From Listeria cossartiae subsp. cossartiae (GTDB lineage: Bacteria; Bacillota; Bacilli; Lactobacillales; Listeriaceae): a stretch of 64,000 nucleotides of DNA. The notes beneath the pieces were generated by a model that was given only the letters and a program-made list of their open reading frames with translations, was not told the DNA's origin and made no database searches. Shown here in pieces: positions 1 to 7,668 of the stretch; position 1 is the first letter of the stretch; the number at the start of each line of letters is the position of its first letter. The DNA lies in the NCBI RefSeq assembly GCF_014224155.1, contig NZ_JAASUI010000003.1, positions 282,143 through 346,142 of the forward strand, written 5' to 3'. The translations under genes were made by a program, and so were the position numbers.

Positions 1-88
1 TTTCTGGCACAAAAATACGCTCAGGTTTCCGCTTTGGTGCATAAAATTTCTTTTCCTCTTTTTTAAAATCCATTTTCTTCTCAGTCAT
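1..88 (-). CDS. GyrI-like small-molecule-binding protein, N-terminal part only
   Basis: Only the first 29 residues lie in the window; the gene runs off the left edge. The start ATG (88-86) has an AGGAGG box at about 101-96 and overlaps the stop of the kinase gene upstream (ATGA), so the two are translationally coupled. The visible N-terminus is lysine-rich and contains FYAPKRKPERIFVPE. That resembles the opening of stand-alone GyrI-like (AraC effector-binding fold) proteins, which often start with a lysine-rich stretch, then Y-x-P-K and a V-P-x-M-x-F strand. The family call is inference from this short match; the rest of the domain is not visible. Confidence 0.6.
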   Translation of the reverse strand, partial: MTEKKMDFKKEEKKFYAPKRKPERIFVPE

Positions 89-978
89 TTGAATTCCTCC
101 TCGTTCATCCAGTTTGGCATCAGCCTCTGAAAATTATCATGACTCGCTGCCGTCTTCGCTGCATAATTCATTAACTTTTTAAAATTACGAGATTTATTTT
201 TTGCCGCCCAATTAACGGACGAAGTAATATGCATCGCCGTGTAAAGCGCATAAAGATTCCAAAAATCCGTAACTGCTTCTTTATCAATATAGCCTAAAAT
301 ATTTCCTCGTGCAAAAGGAATACTGACCTCTGTTGTAAAAAAGCCAATTTTTGCTAAATCAAATAAAGGATCTCCGAACTCTAGCCGATTAAAATCAATA
401 AGCCCAACAAATTTTTTATTATCCAAAATAATATTTGCCGGATGAAAATCGCCATGTTGTAAACAAATCGGTCTATTTTTCAACCTAGTTAGATGCTCAT
501 GAACAAATTTTTCCGTTTCCGTTAAAAAAGGAGCTGTGACTCCTAATGTTTTTAGTTCCTGTGCTTTTCGATTAAATTTGGCTGCTTGAAAATCAAACCA
601 ATTCATTACTGGTATATCTAAAGGTAGTTGATGGATTTTCCGTAAAAGTTCCCCTGCCGAAAAACCAGCTTTAAACTGTTCCAAATTCGACAAATGACTC
701 ATGCCACTTTCCGCATCTTCTCCGCGCAAATAATCAATAATCATGTAGCCCTCTTCACCGATAGTGCCGAAATCATACGCCTTTGGGACAAGTGAAATTT
801 GAGAACTTAATTCGCGGATTATTTCAAATTCTTGCTTCCGTTCTTGAAGCAAATCTATGGAAAAAACACGAACAAGGTAAGTTTCATCCACTTGATATTT
901 CCTATCAACAGAAAAACCTTTTTTTATTTCCGAAATCACTTTCGCATTATGCAACATTTTTAGTTGAGTCACATCCAT
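85..978 (-). CDS. Aminoglycoside/choline phosphotransferase-fold kinase
   Basis: A 297-aa protein with the hallmarks of the APH/choline kinase family. Brenner's motif HGDFHPAN is at about residues 175-182, giving the catalytic Asp and the metal-binding Asn. The metal-binding IDF with following GDPLFDLA is at about 204-216. The N-terminal lobe (YLVRVF...QEFEIIREL) fits the nucleotide-binding Lys/Glu region. Members phosphorylate small hydroxylated substrates; the actual substrate cannot be read from sequence, and an antibiotic-resistance role should not be assumed. The start ATG has a GGAGGGA box. The stop overlaps the start of the GyrI-like gene, so the two may form an operon that handles one small molecule. 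The 5' end faces the tRNA-Leu promoter region. Confidence 0.85.
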   Translation of the reverse strand: MDVTQLKMLHNAKVISEIKKGFSVDRKYQVDETYLVRVFSIDLLQERKQEFEIIRELSSQISLVPKAYDFGTIGEEGYMIIDYLRGEDAESGMSHLSNLEQFKAGFSAGELLRKIHQLPLDIPVMNWFDFQAAKFNRKAQELKTLGVTAPFLTETEKFVHEHLTRLKNRPICLQHGDFHPANIILDNKKFVGLIDFNRLEFGDPLFDLAKIGFFTTEVSIPFARGNILGYIDKEAVTDFWNLYALYTAMHITSSVNWAAKNKSRNFKKLMNYAAKTAASHDNFQRLMPNWMNEEEFK

Positions 979-1063
979 AATCAGCTCTCCCTCCTATAAA
1001 ACTCGCTATCCTCCATTATACAAGAATACGCTTACTTTTTCTCCATTATCTATGCAGAATTTA

Positions 1064-1093
1064 TTGACAAAATAATGGAATCAATATTATAAT
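1064..1093 (+). promoter_or_regulatory. Promoter of tRNA-Leu
   Basis: A perfect TTGACA at 1064-1069 and a perfect TATAAT at 1088-1093 are separated by 18 bases. Transcription would start near 1100, about 12 bases upstream of the tRNA. This is a strong sigma-A type promoter, and it would also drive transcription into the left end of the integrated element. Confidence 0.8.
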
Positions 1094-1111
1094 TAAATTT
1101 GCTACGCATAC

Positions 1112-1199
<88 letters not shown>

Positions 1200-1241
1200 T
1201 TAAAATTAAGAATACTGTAATATCAATAAGTTTGTAGTCTT

Positions 1242-1269
1242 GCGCGTATACCAATTCCGCCACGACCGC
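1242..1269 (-). repeat. Inverted near-copy of the tRNA-Leu 5' part
   Basis: On the minus strand this 28-nt segment matches tRNA positions 1112-1139 at 25 of 28 bases. The first 16 are identical (1254-1269 against 1112-1127), and the three differences fall in the D-loop. The copy ends exactly where the att core begins in the tRNA. A run of six T follows on the plus strand at 1274-1279. It is not a tRNA gene by itself, because no anticodon arm or 3' half follows. Confidence 0.85.
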
Positions 1270-1335
1270 AAGCTTTTTTGATAGGCTAAATGAGTCTCTA
1301 ATCTAGTGGATAAGTCTAGTTGGGAGGTCTTTTTT

Positions 1336-2280
1336 ATGAGAAGAAGTAATCACTTAAGTTTAGAAGAAAAGGCAATCGTTTATCAAACGATTGTGCCTGA
1401 TGATGATTTTGTATTTCACGAATTTATAAGATCAAGAAGGATTAGAAATGTACGAGAAACAACTATTCAGTATTATACGGATGCAATCAATGTACTAAAA
1501 AGGGATATGGAGTTTATTCATGTTCAGAAGCCTATCATGCATCTTTCACAGAGAGACCTTGAAGACATGATTATGTATTGGAAAGGTTTTATGAGGGCTA
1601 ATACAATTAACAGCAAAATAAAGGCTTTTAAAGCGTATTATAACTTTCTTTATCAGCAAGGTTTTATAAAGATAAACCCCTGTGAAAATCTCAGTTTATT
1701 GAGAGTCAGAGAAGAAATAAGAGAGACTTTAAATCCAGATGAAATCAAAAAAATAGCTAACCATTTCAAGAAAAAAGAAACGTTTAGCTCCTATCGAGAT
1801 TTGGTTATCTTTCAATTGTTATTAGATACAGGAATACGTATTTCAGAAGCAGTTGGTATTAATATACAAGATATCCATAGTGATTACATTATTGTTGTCG
1901 AATCAAAAAATCTTAAACAGCGGATAGTTTATATTTCAAAGAGAATGAGAGAGAAACTAACTTCTTATTTAAAGATACGGGGTAATCTTTCACATACTAA
2001 AGTATTTATCAATCGAGATCAGCTTCCTTATAATAAAAATACGTTTCAACAGAACCTTAGAGAAGCTAGGGTTCTGTGCGGGATACAAAAGCAAGTAAGC
2101 CCTCATGTTTGTAGGAGGACTTACGCTAAAAATGCAATTTTATCAGGTATGGATGCTTTTTCACTAGCTACATTGTTAGGTCACTCATCTTTGGAAGTTA
2201 CTAAACGATATGTTCAAATATGGGGAAATGATTTGAAAAAGCAAGCCAAATTGAGAAAAGATTATGGAGATTTTTTTTAA
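1336..2280 (+). CDS. int: Tyrosine recombinase, integrase of the element
   Basis: A phage-type integrase of about 314 aa that would catalyse recombination between attP and the tRNA-Leu attB. The N-terminal core-binding (SAM-like) domain spans about residues 20-105. The C-terminal catalytic domain shows the expected residues: Arg in TGIRISEA, HxxR as HVCR, LGHSS, and the nucleophile Tyr in VTKRY near the C-terminus. I place the start at ATG 1336, which has GGGAGG eight bases upstream; an in-frame GTG at 1306 would put that box inside the gene. It is the first gene after attL. Family resemblance is to XerC/Tn916-like integrases. Confidence 0.93.
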   Translation: MRRSNHLSLEEKAIVYQTIVPDDDFVFHEFIRSRRIRNVRETTIQYYTDAINVLKRDMEFIHVQKPIMHLSQRDLEDMIMYWKGFMRANTINSKIKAFKAYYNFLYQQGFIKINPCENLSLLRVREEIRETLNPDEIKKIANHFKKKETFSSYRDLVIFQLLLDTGIRISEAVGINIQDIHSDYIIVVESKNLKQRIVYISKRMREKLTSYLKIRGNLSHTKVFINRDQLPYNKNTFQQNLREARVLCGIQKQVSPHVCRRTYAKNAILSGMDAFSLATLLGHSSLEVTKRYVQIWGNDLKKQAKLRKDYGDFF

Positions 2281-2567
2281 TGAGAAATTATTCAATTTCA
2301 AAAAGGTCAATATGTTCATTTTAAGCAAAAAAAAAGCACCAAACATTGATCTATTTTTCACAAGGTAGTATACTAAAATTAAGTACATAATTAGATATTC
2401 GGAAATAAAGATTAGTGCACTTTATTATCTTTGTACTAATATACATTGGACTATATTATTGTTTCATCAGCATGTCAATAATACCATGTATGTTTCTATA
2501 AAACAAGATTTTTTTGAGAGGAAAAAACAAACCAAGCACAATTTTATTACATGATGGGGGAAAATTA

Positions 2568-3554
2568 TTGAAAACTAAAGATATTAAATTTTCAGCGTAT
2601 ACCTTAACAACACCATTATTAAGAGTTGGTGGAGGGCAAATGGTTGATGTGTTCATGCCAAACATTGTACGAACTTTTTTCAAAAACCTTGTTCAACAAG
2701 ACAGCTCTGTCAGACGTTTAACTTTTCAAGAAGAAAAGTATGCGGAACTGATGCAATTAGTGGATGTGAATGGTCAGGATGTTATAGAAGGTTATTTTAA
2801 TACAACTATTTATGGAGAAGAAGAAGAGATTATTGATGTTACAAGTAGTACGGTCTCTTATGTTAAATCAAAAGATGAGGGTAATAAAAATACAGTATAT
2901 TTTTATTTGAATCTACCTAAAGGATTACTATTGATACAGGATGATAAATCAAATGTTTTAACTATGGATAATTTAAGCAAATATTTTAAGTCTAAACAAT
3001 TTTTGGTAAAAGAAGATATTGAAAAATTTAATACAGCTCAGAAAGACTTTAATCTTCCACCAGAGACACAACTTATGAAGTTGAAGCTAGTATCACCTAA
3101 AGATTTTATAGGGGAAGTAAGTAAGTGCTCATCTGTAAAACATATTACATTAGAGTATCCAATGCTTAGTTCAAATGAAGAATTTGTTTCAACTATAAGT
3201 GAATATGCTTTTTCAAACGGACTTAATGAGCTTGGGAAAATATCTGTTAAATTAGAGAATTCCAATTATGGTGGATACCTCCATGGTTCTGTACCTTTTT
3301 TAGAAAATGTTATAATAAAAGATGATATAGACATAGCCGTATACGGCTCAATTGATGGAGTTAGTAGAACCATAAGAAAAAATGGCAGTAACAAAACTTT
3401 ATTCTTTCATGCTAAGGATATGGAGATTTTAAGCAATGGTGAAGTTAAATTTGAAAGCTTACTTCAAACAATGGATACAATAGGCAGGAAAGAAAATTTA
3501 TCTCTAGGCTTTAACCCAACAGATCAACAGAAGATTAATAATTATACAATATAA
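2568..3554 (+). CDS. Protein of unknown function, 328 aa, cargo of the element
   Basis: I do not recognise this protein. I place the start at TTG 2568, which has GGGGG about seven bases upstream (2556-2560); an upstream in-frame TTG at 2514 has a weaker box. The protein opens with MKTKDIKFSAYTLTT and is soluble, acidic and rich in beta-strand-like stretches in its first half. There is no signal peptide, membrane helix or obvious nucleotide-binding motif. A strong hairpin (3542-3613) begins inside its last codons. It stands alone between integrase and resolvase, in the position where small integrative elements often keep cargo such as phage-defence genes. That is inference from position, not from a domain. 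Confidence 0.75.
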   Translation: MKTKDIKFSAYTLTTPLLRVGGGQMVDVFMPNIVRTFFKNLVQQDSSVRRLTFQEEKYAELMQLVDVNGQDVIEGYFNTTIYGEEEEIIDVTSSTVSYVKSKDEGNKNTVYFYLNLPKGLLLIQDDKSNVLTMDNLSKYFKSKQFLVKEDIEKFNTAQKDFNLPPETQLMKLKLVSPKDFIGEVSKCSSVKHITLEYPMLSSNEEFVSTISEYAFSNGLNELGKISVKLENSNYGGYLHGSVPFLENVIIKDDIDIAVYGSIDGVSRTIRKNGSNKTLFFHAKDMEILSNGEVKFESLLQTMDTIGRKENLSLGFNPTDQQKINNYTI

Positions 3555-3613
3555 AATTAAAAAGTAGTAGTCCTAAGTATTGGACTATTACTTTTTAATT
3601 TTATATTGTATAA
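3542..3613. terminator. Bidirectional terminator between 328-aa gene and resolvase
   Basis: Two 32-nt arms (3542-3573 and 3582-3613) with one mismatch enclose an 8-nt loop, with A/T-rich flanks giving U-runs on either strand. It separates the convergent 328-aa gene and resolvase gene and overlaps the stop codon of the former. The unusual arm length also makes it a candidate structural landmark. Confidence 0.85.
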
Positions 3614-3644
3614 ATACGGCTAATTTATCTACACTTTTAAAGTT

Positions 3645-4235
3645 TTAGAGTTTTAGATTTTCTTGCCTTTTTTTGTATATGGTAGCCTTAGGTACGCCTG
3701 TTAATTTAACAATATCAGATACTGACAAATTATTGCTTGCCCTATCATCCATGAGCGTAAGAGCCTTTCTTATCTGTTGATCAGGTTGCCCTTTACGCCC
3801 TAATTTTTTCCCCGCTTGTTGCGCTCTTATCTTTCCTTCAGTGGTTCGATTGACAATCATATCTCTTTCGAATTCAGCAAAAGCACCTAAAACATTAAAT
3901 AATAATTTCTGCATAGGATCACTCTTAGCATTTGCACTAAAAGTCATATTATTATCAATAAATACAACAGTTACTCCTTTTTTAAAAAATTCATTCATGA
4001 CATTGTTTAAATCAATTATGGATCGTGCTAAACGATCTATTTTTGTTATATAAACAATATCACCTTTACGTGAATTTTTGATTAAATCTTTTAAAGCTTC
4101 TCGGTTTCTTGTAGTGGTAGCAGTTTTCTTTTCAATGTATAAATAATCTTCTTCAATACCTTGTTTGAGCAATTTTTCTTGTTGGGTTTTTAAATCTTGT
4201 CCAACAGTACTAACTCGAGCATATCCTAATTTCAT
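3645..4235 (-). CDS. Serine recombinase (resolvase/invertase family)
   Basis: A 196-aa small serine recombinase, the usual length for Tn3-type resolvases and Hin-type invertases. The catalytic Ser is Ser9 in YARVST. Supporting motifs are KIDRLARS (active-site Arg cluster), the AEFERDMI helix leading to the E-helix and hinge, and a C-terminal helix-turn-helix at about 150-190 (DIVKLTGVPKATIYKK). It cuts and rejoins DNA at short inverted sites. No transposase gene accompanies it, so it may serve element-dimer resolution, an inversion switch, or be a remnant. A candidate res site lies directly upstream at 4249-4372. The ATG at 4235 is preceded by AGGAGTG. Confidence 0.92.
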   Translation of the reverse strand: MKLGYARVSTVGQDLKTQQEKLLKQGIEEDYLYIEKKTATTTRNREALKDLIKNSRKGDIVYITKIDRLARSIIDLNNVMNEFFKKGVTVVFIDNNMTFSANAKSDPMQKLLFNVLGAFAEFERDMIVNRTTEGKIRAQQAGKKLGRKGQPDQQIRKALTLMDDRASNNLSVSDIVKLTGVPKATIYKKRQENLKL

Positions 4236-4248
4236 AAAAACACTCCTT

Positions 4249-4372
4249 GTCTATAATGCACAATAATATATACTTTTATTATAGACTATCTATTAGACTT
4301 TATTCAAGTTAAAAAACACTGATTAGTGAGCCAAAATTCAGAGTCTCGATTTTAAGAAATATAGACTATTTG
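4249..4372. promoter_or_regulatory. Candidate res site of the serine recombinase
   Basis: Inverted 9-bp arms GTCTATAAT (4249-4257) and ATTATAGAC (4278-4286) enclose 20 bp, a size typical of a resolvase crossover subsite. Further TAGACT half-sites occur at about 4293 and 4365. They lie immediately upstream of the recombinase start, where res sites and promoters overlap in resolvase systems. Binding has not been shown. Confidence 0.55.
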
Positions 4373-4401
4373 TTTGAGTAGTGTCCGGTAACATCTAGCA
4401 T

Positions 4402-5298
4402 CTATTCTAAAATAAAAATATTAGCTGAAAAATCACTTTTGGTGGAATCTAAATTAAAATTAATGTATTGGTTATCTTTAACAATAAATGTACCAAAGAA
4501 AAATAGTTGACATAATTTATTAGGCTGGCTTAATCGAATTAATTTATTAAGTAGTATTTTTTTAGTTTTTAATCTGTTCTTATTAATTAAAAAAGTGGGT
4601 TTTCTTAATAAACCTTTTAGTGAACAGGCTGAATTAAATAAAAGAATATAATAATCTCCTTTATCTATAACTTTTGCTTCTGCATAGTAAATTTTAGGAG
4701 GTTTTAAAATATCATTTTCTGAGTCTAGATTTTGGAATAAATCATTAAATGAAATTACCTCTCCACCCTTTACTTTAATTATTAGTTTATTATTGTCCCA
4801 GTCATCTGAAAAATAATATGTTACTATTTTAGAGAGAGATTTAATTTGAGGTATTTCTGTTCTAATGTACTTTTCCCCACCATTACTCATAGTTTTTTTT
4901 CCATCCAGATTAATGTTAGGAGACGGTGTTGAAGTATTTGTTGGTTTTTGCTCTGTGAATCCTTGATTAAGGTCAATATTTAAATTAAGAAAGTCTAAAT
5001 CGGATAGTACGCGTGAGGAACCCTCCTCTGTCTCATTATATTGTGCATTCTTTTTTGTTTTAATAGAACAATTATCTGAATGAGTTATACTTGCATCTGG
5101 TGACCTAAAGTAAGGAGATTTATTCCATTCTGATGATTTTTTAGTGAAATTTGCACATGTTAGTGGTACACTGCAAACTTCACTACATTGAAAAGCTTTA
5201 GAATCTGTTAGAATCCCTTCATGAAAATATTGATTTGCCTCTAATGCAGTAATATCATTTCTTTTAAGTTCTTTATTGTAAGCAGTCTCGTATGCCAT
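4402..5298 (-). CDS. Unknown protein with N-terminal Cys/His zinc-type motif
   Basis: A 298-aa protein if started at ATG 5298, which has GGAG nine bases upstream; an in-frame TTG at 5313 coincides with that box. The first 80 residues contain FQCSEVC, a further Cys in LTC, then HSDNC. This C-x3-C-x5-C...H-x3-C spacing suggests a small zinc-binding module. The arrangement (Cys pair, PYFR-like strand, H-x3-C) is reminiscent of the N-terminal module of CoiA-like proteins, but no nuclease residues can be assigned. The middle (about 85-145) is polar, Asn/Ser/Thr-rich and probably disordered. The C-terminal half looks like a mixed alpha/beta domain. It lies in the element on the minus strand and its function is unknown. 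Confidence 0.72.
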   Translation of the reverse strand: MAYETAYNKELKRNDITALEANQYFHEGILTDSKAFQCSEVCSVPLTCANFTKKSSEWNKSPYFRSPDASITHSDNCSIKTKKNAQYNETEEGSSRVLSDLDFLNLNIDLNQGFTEQKPTNTSTPSPNINLDGKKTMSNGGEKYIRTEIPQIKSLSKIVTYYFSDDWDNNKLIIKVKGGEVISFNDLFQNLDSENDILKPPKIYYAEAKVIDKGDYYILLFNSACSLKGLLRKPTFLINKNRLKTKKILLNKLIRLSQPNKLCQLFFFGTFIVKDNQYINFNLDSTKSDFSANIFILE

Positions 5299-5784
5299 AG
5301 AATTATGCTCCAATCTTTATAAATTTCTGACTAATTTCCCATCAATAAGTTAGCGCTTACAACCAAATCATTTTATGCATCTATACTAACAAAATCAGAT
5401 TTATAAGTAAAATATATACTTATATTTATTTCAATAATTACACTCGTTTCAGATAGCATATGTAAATGAAATAATCTAGAGTTATCATTCTTTTATTTCA
5501 TTTATATTTTTGCACACTTGCTAGTTACATAAAACTTTAAAAAGTTAGTTTTTCATGAATCTCAAAAAACACAAATGAAACACTGTAAAACATTGATGTA
5601 TAATGTTTTACAACGAATTTATCCCTTAAATTCATTTACTTACAAATTCAAGCCTTTTAAGAAAAATTTATTCATAAAAAAGCCCCCAGCTAAAAATATA
5701 ACTAGAGGTTTGATGCAAATATTACGGTTTAGAAATAACGGGGTGGGTAAGATTTTCAACAAGAAAAGAATGTTAAGGCTTCAC
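5299..5784. other. AT-rich gap in the element with three inverted repeats
   Basis: No convincing gene is seen. Three inverted repeats are: TATAAGTA/TACTTATA (5402-5409, 5417-5424), possibly an operator for the 298-aa gene; AAATGAAATAA/TTATTTCATTT (5464-5474, 5493-5503); and a perfect 11-bp hairpin TGTAAAACATT/AATGTTTTACA (5584-5594, 5602-5612). The last two could end transcription from the HTH gene or bind a regulator. A plus-strand 105-codon frame here has no ribosome binding site and low-complexity composition. Confidence 0.6.
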
Positions 5785-6513
5785 TTATTCTTTATGCGTA
5801 TTCATATAGTTTTCCTTAAAATTAGCCATTTTTTTCTGAAGCCGCCTTTTCTTCTGCTGTATAATTTTTACTGGAACTCCATATTGTTTTGACAATTCAC
5901 TGTTTGGCACATCATCACATATCTCTCGTAACAATCGAATTTCTTTAGTTTTCAATTCCCCAGATTCAACCATAGAATCTATAATTCTTTTAACCATATC
6001 ATAAGTTTCCATATTAGCTATAGATACCGAAGATGATGTATCAAATATTGCAAGAGAATTAAGATTAGTATCTTCCATTGGGAAGGTACTTCTTTTAAAT
6101 CTATTTGGTTTATCATTTCCATTTTCCTTCTCACGTTTTATCTCTGATTCATTTTTTCTTCTATAGTTCATCTCTTCTAGTAATAGAATAGTCGTATCTC
6201 TCTTAGCGTTAGACACTATTCTATGGCGTATCTGGTCACCAGAGTCATAGAAATAAACTTTAGTAGTTTTTTTTTCGTCAAGTATTACTTCTCTAAAAAA
6301 ATGAATGTCCTTTCCGCACTTTAGAGCTTTAGAATACTCCTTATGCATAGAAAAAAATAACTGCCTATAGAAATGCCATTCTTGATTTTCATGTTCATAT
6401 TCCATCCCTTGTGTTTTACTAGGAAACGACCTTGCAATATTACTTATGTTCTTATTCTCTATTGTGGCAATGCGAAATAGAATAAAATTCAACTCTTGTT
6501 CTTTAGACTTTAT
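5785..6513 (-). CDS. Unknown protein with C-terminal sigma-like HTH
   Basis: I place translation from a codon aligned with the strong AGGAGG box at 6527-6522. Eight bases downstream of it is ATA (6513), giving an N-terminus that reads x-KSKEQELNFILFR; ATT lies one codon earlier. The first standard start is TTG 6492 (235 aa), but it has no usable box. The C-terminal 60 residues (LKTKEIRLLREICDD...SELSKQYGVPVKIIQQ) form a helix-turn-helix like sigma region 4 or phage late regulators. It is followed by a basic tail. The N-terminal part is not recognised; a Lys/Glu-rich linker lies at about 110-130. It may be a regulator of the element. Confidence 0.68.
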   Translation of the reverse strand: MKSKEQELNFILFRIATIENKNISNIARSFPSKTQGMEYEHENQEWHFYRQLFFSMHKEYSKALKCGKDIHFFREVILDEKKTTKVYFYDSGDQIRHRIVSNAKRDTTILLLEEMNYRRKNESEIKREKENGNDKPNRFKRSTFPMEDTNLNSLAIFDTSSSVSIANMETYDMVKRIIDSMVESGELKTKEIRLLREICDDVPNSELSKQYGVPVKIIQQKKRRLQKKMANFKENYMNTHKE

Positions 6514-7043
6514 AATTAATTCCTCCTAAAATATTTTTTTGAAGCTTTTTAAGCTTATAATGTACATATTACTTATAGGTGGTTCTTTTAGTGGTATTAA
6601 ATACACTTAAAAAATTTAAAATATTATTGATAGTAGTTCAAATATAAGAAGTAAGTTAGTAATAAACATTACAACTAGAATGGAATTTACGCGCACGAAG
6701 TGCGTGGAATATTTCGATAGTTTGTAATGATCGGTTAAGCTGATAAGCTTACGGCGGGTGAATTTGACGAGGAACGAAGTGACGAGATAAAGAGGGGCAA
6801 GGAGCCCCTTCACAGTTGGATAAATCAAAAAACATATACGATAGTTATTATTTACAATCTATACTAATATTATAGCATAAAACTACCCTTTTCTTAATTT
6901 CATTATCACTTGTAGGTGTTGACTTTTACTTACTCTCCCAATGGATTAGCTATACCGCTGACTTCTATTCAATATCCAAATATACAATTTTCTTCTTACT
7001 TCATGATATTTTTGCTTATGTATTACTTCAATTAGAAATCAAT
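6514..7043. other. Non-coding gap with a GC-rich, hairpin-rich block
   Basis: Most of this gap is AT-rich, but 6685-6812 is distinctly GC-richer. It contains hairpin CGCAC-GAA-GTGCG (6692-6704), TAAGCT/AGCTTA (6736-6751), and GGGGC/GCCCC (6792-6810). ACGAAGTG occurs twice (about 6695 and 6774) and GACGAG twice (about 6766 and 6781). Such blocks in mobile elements are often origins (oriT or replication origin) or structured RNAs. A minus-strand 70-codon frame (6616-6828) crosses the block but looks secondary to the structure. Nothing else is recognisable in 6830-7043. Confidence 0.5.
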
Positions 7044-7667
7044 TTAAGAATGAAACTTATATTCTAAAATTAATGAATCAATTTTCTTTTGTATCTCTTC
7101 AATCTCCCCACTTCTTTTATAGCTCTTTTCAATATTATCTGGTCCTTTTTTTAAATAACTCTTTATATCTTTTATTTGAATTTTCAATATTTCTATTTGA
7201 TTGTTAATAATCTTATTCCCACCCTTAAAATAAGGATCTGATAAATACCACGGTGCTTTAATCTCCTCTAAGCTTTGTTTGCTTTTTTTCAAACTAATTA
7301 ATTCTGATTTCAAATTATCCTCATGTGTTGCAATATCAGTTTTATTTACAGAGGCAAAAAAGTTATCATCATAGTTCTCATTCTCAACCATGCCTAAGTA
7401 TGTCACATAAGCAGCAACAGAATCACGTGAATTCTCTAACTCGTACACAGAACTAGAATAGGCGGGAAAGAACTTCTCTGAGTACCAAGAACCAGCTTCT
7501 GAATCACTCATACTTGGAAAGATCCAAATACCAAGAATAAGTATGCAAAGACTTAGTACTAGTTGTTTTATACTAAATTTATTAGTTCTATTTTTAAATA
7601 TTTTATAAAGCAAATAAAAACTATAACTTACAATAATAATACCTATACATGTCAAAATAAATACCAT
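7044..7667 (-). CDS. Two-helix membrane protein coupled to XRE regulator
   Basis: A 207-aa protein of no known family. Hydrophobic segments at about 1-22 and 36-53 would be membrane helices. The remaining 150 residues are charged, helical and probably extracytoplasmic or coiled (KSELISLKKSKQSLEEIK, then further Lys/Glu heptads near the C-terminus). The start ATG lies one base after the XRE stop, and its AGGAG box sits inside the XRE gene, so the two are co-translated. Pairing of a short XRE protein with a small membrane protein recalls the repressor-plus-membrane-protein (DUF-type) pairs common in Firmicutes; the role here is unknown. Confidence 0.75.
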   Translation of the reverse strand: MVFILTCIGIIIVSYSFYLLYKIFKNRTNKFSIKQLVLSLCILILGIWIFPSMSDSEAGSWYSEKFFPAYSSSVYELENSRDSVAAYVTYLGMVENENYDDNFFASVNKTDIATHEDNLKSELISLKKSKQSLEEIKAPWYLSDPYFKGGNKIINNQIEILKIQIKDIKSYLKKGPDNIEKSYKRSGEIEEIQKKIDSLILEYKFHS

Positions 7668-7668
7668 T

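Noticed and set aside
85..978. Aminoglycoside resistance gene
   Set aside because: Only the general kinase fold is evident; nothing in the sequence specifies an aminoglycoside substrate.
3645..4235. Part of a Tn3-family transposon (Tn917/Tn5422-like)
   Set aside because: No tnpA remnant and no terminal inverted repeats are seen around the resolvase.
5575..5892. Plus-strand ORF of 105 codons
   Set aside because: No ribosome binding site, odd composition (Lys/Phe-rich), and it overlaps hairpins and the end of the HTH gene on the other strand.
6616..6828. Minus-strand ORF of 70 codons
   Set aside because: It crosses three hairpins in the GC-rich block and has no good ribosome binding site; structure seems the primary signal. 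Kept only as an alternative reading.
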